Shown piece after piece: positions 23,790 through 26,907 of a DNA stretch of 26,907 nt. Every line of letters starts with the position of its first letter. The stretch's first letter is position 1. The notes beneath the pieces are model-generated. The model made no database searches and was not told where the DNA came from. It saw only the letters and a program-made list of their open reading frames with translations. The translations under genes and the position numbers were made by a program. The DNA comes from Eimeria necatrix (lineage: Eukaryota > Apicomplexa > Conoidasida > Eucoccidiorida > Eimeriidae), in contig NW_013654361.1 in NCBI RefSeq assembly GCF_000499385.1, positions 1-26,907 of the forward strand, read 5' to 3'.

Positions 23790-24100
23790 GCGGCGCGAGC
23801 AACTCCAGTTGCATGCACAGAGGGCACCCGCGGCTGGAATATCTTTTCCAAATGTTTTATTTTATTTATTTTCACTTTTTAAATCCATTTAAACAAAACA
23901 GACAGCCGCAAAGGCTGCCTCAGCCGCGAAGCCCCGGGGGCCCCTCTGTGGGGCTCAGGGGGGCCCCCGGGGATTGGGGGCCCCCAAGTGGGTCTTGGGG
24001 GCCCCCGGGGCCCCCTTTTTCGGGACTTTTGGTTTGCTGCTGAGACTACTTTTGCTGCTGTTTGTTTGCGGCCATTTCGGTGCAAGACAGGAGGCTTGGG
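23597..24100. other. Upstream flank of MED7, no gene
   Basis: Contains a variant palindrome GCGTACGTACAC at about 23727-23738, a CAG run at 23745-23788, an AT-rich stretch at 23845-23900 and GGGGCCC-type repeats at 23930-24022. It could include the MED7 promoter. No coding region is supported. Confidence 0.45.
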
Positions 24101-24725
24101 GCCCATGGCTAGCTGCTGCTGCGAGCTGCTGCAGCAAGAACTGGCTGGCTAGCTGGAGGCGCCCAGCTAGCTACAGGCAGCCAGCTAGCCAAAGCCAGCT
24201 AGCGAAGTAAAGGCAGCTAGCGAAATAGACGCAACTTGCTAGCGACAAGCAGCTAGCTAGATAAAAGCAGCTAGCTAGCTAGCTAGCTAGCTACCGTCAG
24301 CTAGCTAGCTAGGGGTAGCTAGCTAGCTACAGGCAGCTAGCTAGCTGCAGGCAAACAGACAGAGGCTCCTGGCCAGAGGGTGAGCGAGAGGGCTCCAAAG
24401 GCTTCGCATGCCAGCTAGCTAGCTGCTACCACGGCGGCTAGCTAGCTGCTAGCTGGCTGTTGAGTAGCCAAATAGCTAGCTAGACGAACTAGCTAGCCAG
24501 CTAGCTAGTCCTCGCCGCGTAGCTAGTGTGGCTAGCTAGCAGGCGTAGGGAGGGCTAGGTCGCTATTTGGCTAGCTGGAGGCCTTAGCGTGGCTAGCTGG
24601 CTATCTGGAGGCAGTAACATGGCTAGCTGGCTGGCTGGAGGCCTTAGCACGGTTAGCTGGCTAGCTGGCTAGCTGGCTAGCTAGAGGCCTTTGGGTTGGC
24701 TAGCTGGCTAGCTAGCCAGGCATGC
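24100..24725. repeat. Second GCTAGC array
   Basis: GCTAGC/GGCTAGCTGG tetramer-based repeats, looser than the first array, with AAAGGCAGCTAGC and GGAGGCCTTAGC sub-repeats at about 24180-24260 and 24570-24700. No coding sequence is seen. Confidence 0.9.
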
Positions 24726-24768
24726 AGCTGAGGGCAGCAGCAAAGCCCCACAAAGATAGACACAGGGC

Positions 24769-25135
24769 TTTTGGGGGGCCCCCAACTTTCCGGGGGCCCC
24801 CTTCTGGGGGCCCCCCCCTTTCTGGGGGCCCCCCTCTCTTCCTGTGGGGCCCCACACTCTCCTGAGGCTCTGGGGGCCCCCCTTTCTTCGAGGCCCCTCT
24901 GCCCTTCTGTGGGGGCCCCTCTTCTACGGGGGCCCCCTTCTAGAAAGAGGTGGGGGGCCCCCCTGGGGGGCCCCCTTCTCCTTCTGTGGGGGGCCCCTTG
25001 GGGGCCCCCTTCTCTTTCTGTGGGGGGCCCCCTTCGGGGCCCCCCTGAGGGCCCGCTTGTGGGCCCCCTTGGGGGCCCCCTTGGGGGCCCCTTTCTCTTT
25101 CTGTGGGGGCCCCCCTGTCCTGGGGGCCCCCCTCT
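24769..25135. repeat. Second GGGGCCC array
   Basis: Runs of GGGGGCCCCC separated by TTCT- or TTTCTGTG-rich linkers. Long open frames of Gly, Pro and Arg on both strands come from the repeat and are not called as genes. Confidence 0.9.
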
Positions 25136-25240
25136 TTTTGTGCTTTTTGCTGCTGCTCCCCACAGCAGCAAATGCTTTTGCTGCTCCGGACTGAGGTGTA
25201 CAGACACCTCAAGCTTCTCCCCAGGAGCTGCGAGCGCCGC

Positions 25241-25435
25241 TAAACCCTAAACCCTAAACCCTAAACCCTAAACCCTAAACCCTAGCCCTAAACCCTAATT
25301 CTAAACCCGAATCCCTGAAGCTCGAACGTTCAGCACACTGACGCTGAACTCGCGGTGCTGCTTCAACGCTAAACCCCAAACCCTAAATGCTAAACTCCAA
25401 ACCCTAAACCCTAAACCCTAAACCCTAAACCCTGT
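25241..25435. repeat. CCCTAAA array, degenerate in the middle
   Basis: Clean units at about 25241-25290 and 25390-25435. The middle (25300-25380) is a unique island open in one + frame; it may be an intron piece or a short exon of the gene ending at 25715. Confidence 0.75.
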
Positions 25436-25520
25436 TGAGGGTTTGTTGTCTGCTGGCTCGAAGTCTTTATTTCTTTCAAACTGCTCTTTTGCTTTTCTTA
25501 TTTTTCATTTGCTGCTTCAG

Positions 25521-25588
25521 CAGATACAACAAACCCTTACACTCTCCTTGAGTTGCCCCAAATGCGAAAACCAACTAAACCGCAGGAC

Positions 25589-25626
<38 letters not shown>

Positions 25627-25715
25627 GTCCGCCTGCAGCAGCAGCAGCAGCTGCTGCTGCCGCCGCTGGACTTGACATCACGGTGGCCCTACAGCGTCTG
25701 TACACGCAGCAGTAG
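25521..25715 (+). CDS. Candidate last exon of an unrecognised gene, CPKC motif
   Basis: A long pyrimidine-rich tract ends TTTGCTGCTTCAG at 25520. The exon reads QIQQTLTLSLSCPKCENQLN, then a Leu/Ala block from CTG runs, then GLDITVALQRLYTQQ and a TAG stop at 25713-25715. The Cys-x-x-Cys pair could be half of a zinc site, but the second pair is not visible. Upstream exons would lie beyond the heptamer array. A short ATG reading at 25170-25241 (starts MLLLLRTEVYRHLKLL) could be one. The family is unknown and the exon assignment is moderate. Confidence 0.4.
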
Positions 25716-26377
25716 CAGCAGCAGCCACCACTAAAAAAGCTGCTACTGTTGGAACAAATCAAGCTGCTGCAGCAGCAAAGCTTGCTCGTGCTGCAGCAAA
25801 CAACGCTGCAGCGGCAGCAAGCCTTGCTGCTGCTGCAGCAAACAGCGCTGTAGCAGCAAACCTTGCTTCTGCTGCAGCTCAGCAGCGTACTCGCTTGCTG
25901 CAGCAGTGGCTCGTGCTGCAGCAGCACCAAGAAGGCTGTGCTGCTGCCTCTACAACTGCAGCGAATCCTGCTGCTGCTGCAGCGAATCATGCTGTAGTGA
26001 GGCACTCTAAAACGGCAGCAAGACGCACCAGTGCTGCTGCTGCAACGGATCTTGCTGCTGCTGCAAGGGATCGTGCTGCTGTTGGAACGGGTCTTGCTGC
26101 TGCTGCAGCGATTCTTGCGGATGCTGCAGCAAATCGTGCTGCTGCAGCGCCGGCGAATCATGCTGCTGCAGCAGTGACTCACGTTGCCGCTGCAGCGAAT
26201 CGCGTGGTGGTGCTGCTTCTGCTGCTGCAGCAAATCATTCTGCTGCTGAAGCAAATCCTGCTGTTGCTGCTGAGGCTAGCCCAGTTGCTGCTGCAGCTGA
26301 CGCGGAGAGGCCGGAGCGGGACTAGAAGCAGAAGCGCGTGCAGCAGCAGCTGCTGCTGCTGTTGCTGCTGCTGCGCA
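25716..26377. repeat. Degenerate CTG/CAG tract between convergent genes
   Basis: Short CTG and CAG blocks alternate with GCGAATC, GCAAATC or GGATC pieces in a loose higher-order repeat of about 18-27 bp. Frames are open on both strands but carry no domain. It lies between the candidate exon ending at 25715 (+) and the phosphatase ending at 26378 (-). Confidence 0.6.
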
Positions 26378-26863
26378 CTACAGCATTGCCTTGAGGATTG
26401 AAAAATCGAACTTGGGTCTATCGGGTTTTTGCTGCTGCTGCTGCGGCTGCTGCTGCTGCGGCTGGGGGTCGCCCGCGCTGCTGCTGCTGCTGCTGCTGCT
26501 GCCGTGTCTGGGCACCATAAAAGGCTCCTCCGGGTCTCCCTCTTCTGCCCACCAGCCCTCTTTGTCTCCTTCTGCTGCTGCTGCTGCACTTGGGGACTGC
26601 AGCACAACTACAACAGCAGAAACGTTGTCCAGCGAGTACCGCCGCATGGCTACCTCAGTTAGCTGCTGGCTTGCTGCAGCAGCAGACACTCCCGCCCGCA
26701 GCTTCCCGCGCACCAAAGAGATGCACTCTTGCGAAGACAGCACGTCGAAGATTCCGTCGCAGCCCAGCAGCAAAAACTCGTCTTCTGCAGCAGCAAGCAG
26801 AGCCACACGGCCTCGCCCTCCAGCAGCAGCAGCAGCGGCAGCAGCAGCAGCAGCAGCGGCAGC

Positions 26864-26907
<44 letters not shown>
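26378..26907 (-). CDS. PP2C (PPM) protein phosphatase, C-terminal part, runs off the window
   Basis: The minus-strand frame ends at TAG 26378-26380 and is open to the right edge. It reads EDEFLLLGCDGIFDVLSSQE, with the conserved Asp-Gly of the metal site, then ISLVRGKL, LTEVAMRRYSLDNVSAVVVV (the last conserved PP2C motif with its metal-binding Asp), then a low-complexity tail and a terminal FDFSILKAML. PP2C enzymes are Mg/Mn-dependent Ser/Thr phosphatases. The N-terminal two thirds lie outside the window. To the right of the domain is a CAG run (poly-Ala in this frame). It may be coding, or intron that ends at the CTGCTGCAG around 26786, just before the EDEF motif. Confidence 0.85.

Noticed and set aside
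24677..25250. Gly/Pro/Arg-rich ORFs on both strands
   Set aside because: They are translations of the GGGGCCC array with no unique sequence.
25517..26401. Long Ser/Cys-rich (-) and Ala-rich (+) ORFs
   Set aside because: Both come from the degenerate CTG/CAG tract; the unique ends belong to the CPKC exon or the phosphatase.

Overview
The window looks like nuclear DNA of an apicomplexan, most likely an Eimeria species. Two signs point there: CAG/CTG triplet runs almost everywhere, giving poly-Gln, poly-Ala and poly-Ser inside proteins, and short interstitial arrays of the telomere-type heptamer TTTAGGG/CCCTAAA scattered between and inside genes. Genes are eukaryotic, with GT-AG introns. I saw no tRNA or rRNA gene, no CRISPR array and no recognisable transposase or reverse transcriptase.

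Layout: 1-360 is an imperfect fold-back element. 361-3492 has no supported gene. 3493-6999 (+) is an AMMECR1-domain gene that I rebuilt from eight exons; six of its seven introns are packed with heptamer arrays. 7030-9215 is the gap between two convergent genes. It holds a strict 27-bp tandem array of a GTGTACGTACAC palindrome, GCATGC-rich DNA and CTG runs. 9216-11411 (-) is an RPRD1/Rtt103-like gene with a CID domain, rebuilt from five or six exons. 11412-12302 is mosaic, with candidate exons but no firm gene. 12303-15224 (+) encodes a 973-residue low-complexity membrane protein that I do not recognise. 15225-17257 holds heptamer arrays, a diverged three-copy repeat, a TTAA microsatellite and AT-rich upstream DNA. 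17258-21459 (+) is a MINDY-family deubiquitinase gene with four exons and a possible C-terminal CaaX box. 21480-22260 and 24100-24725 are GCTAGC arrays, and 22430-22850 and 24769-25135 are GGGGCCC arrays. They flank MED7 (22784-23554, -). 25521-25715 (+) is a candidate last exon with a CPKC motif. 26378 to the right edge (-) is the C-terminal part of a PP2C phosphatase.

The recognised genes are housekeeping genes (Mediator, RNA polymerase II CTD binding, deubiquitination, protein phosphatase, AMMECR1) and are not an obvious pathway cluster. The striking part is the architecture. Heptamer arrays and CTG runs sit in introns and at splice sites, and the heptamer itself supplies several 5' splice sites and one probable stop codon. 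As a result, long single-frame ORFs mislead here: the AMMECR1 and RPRD1 genes show only when short unique islands between arrays are translated and joined by phase. All family assignments are from motif recognition by eye; no search was run.
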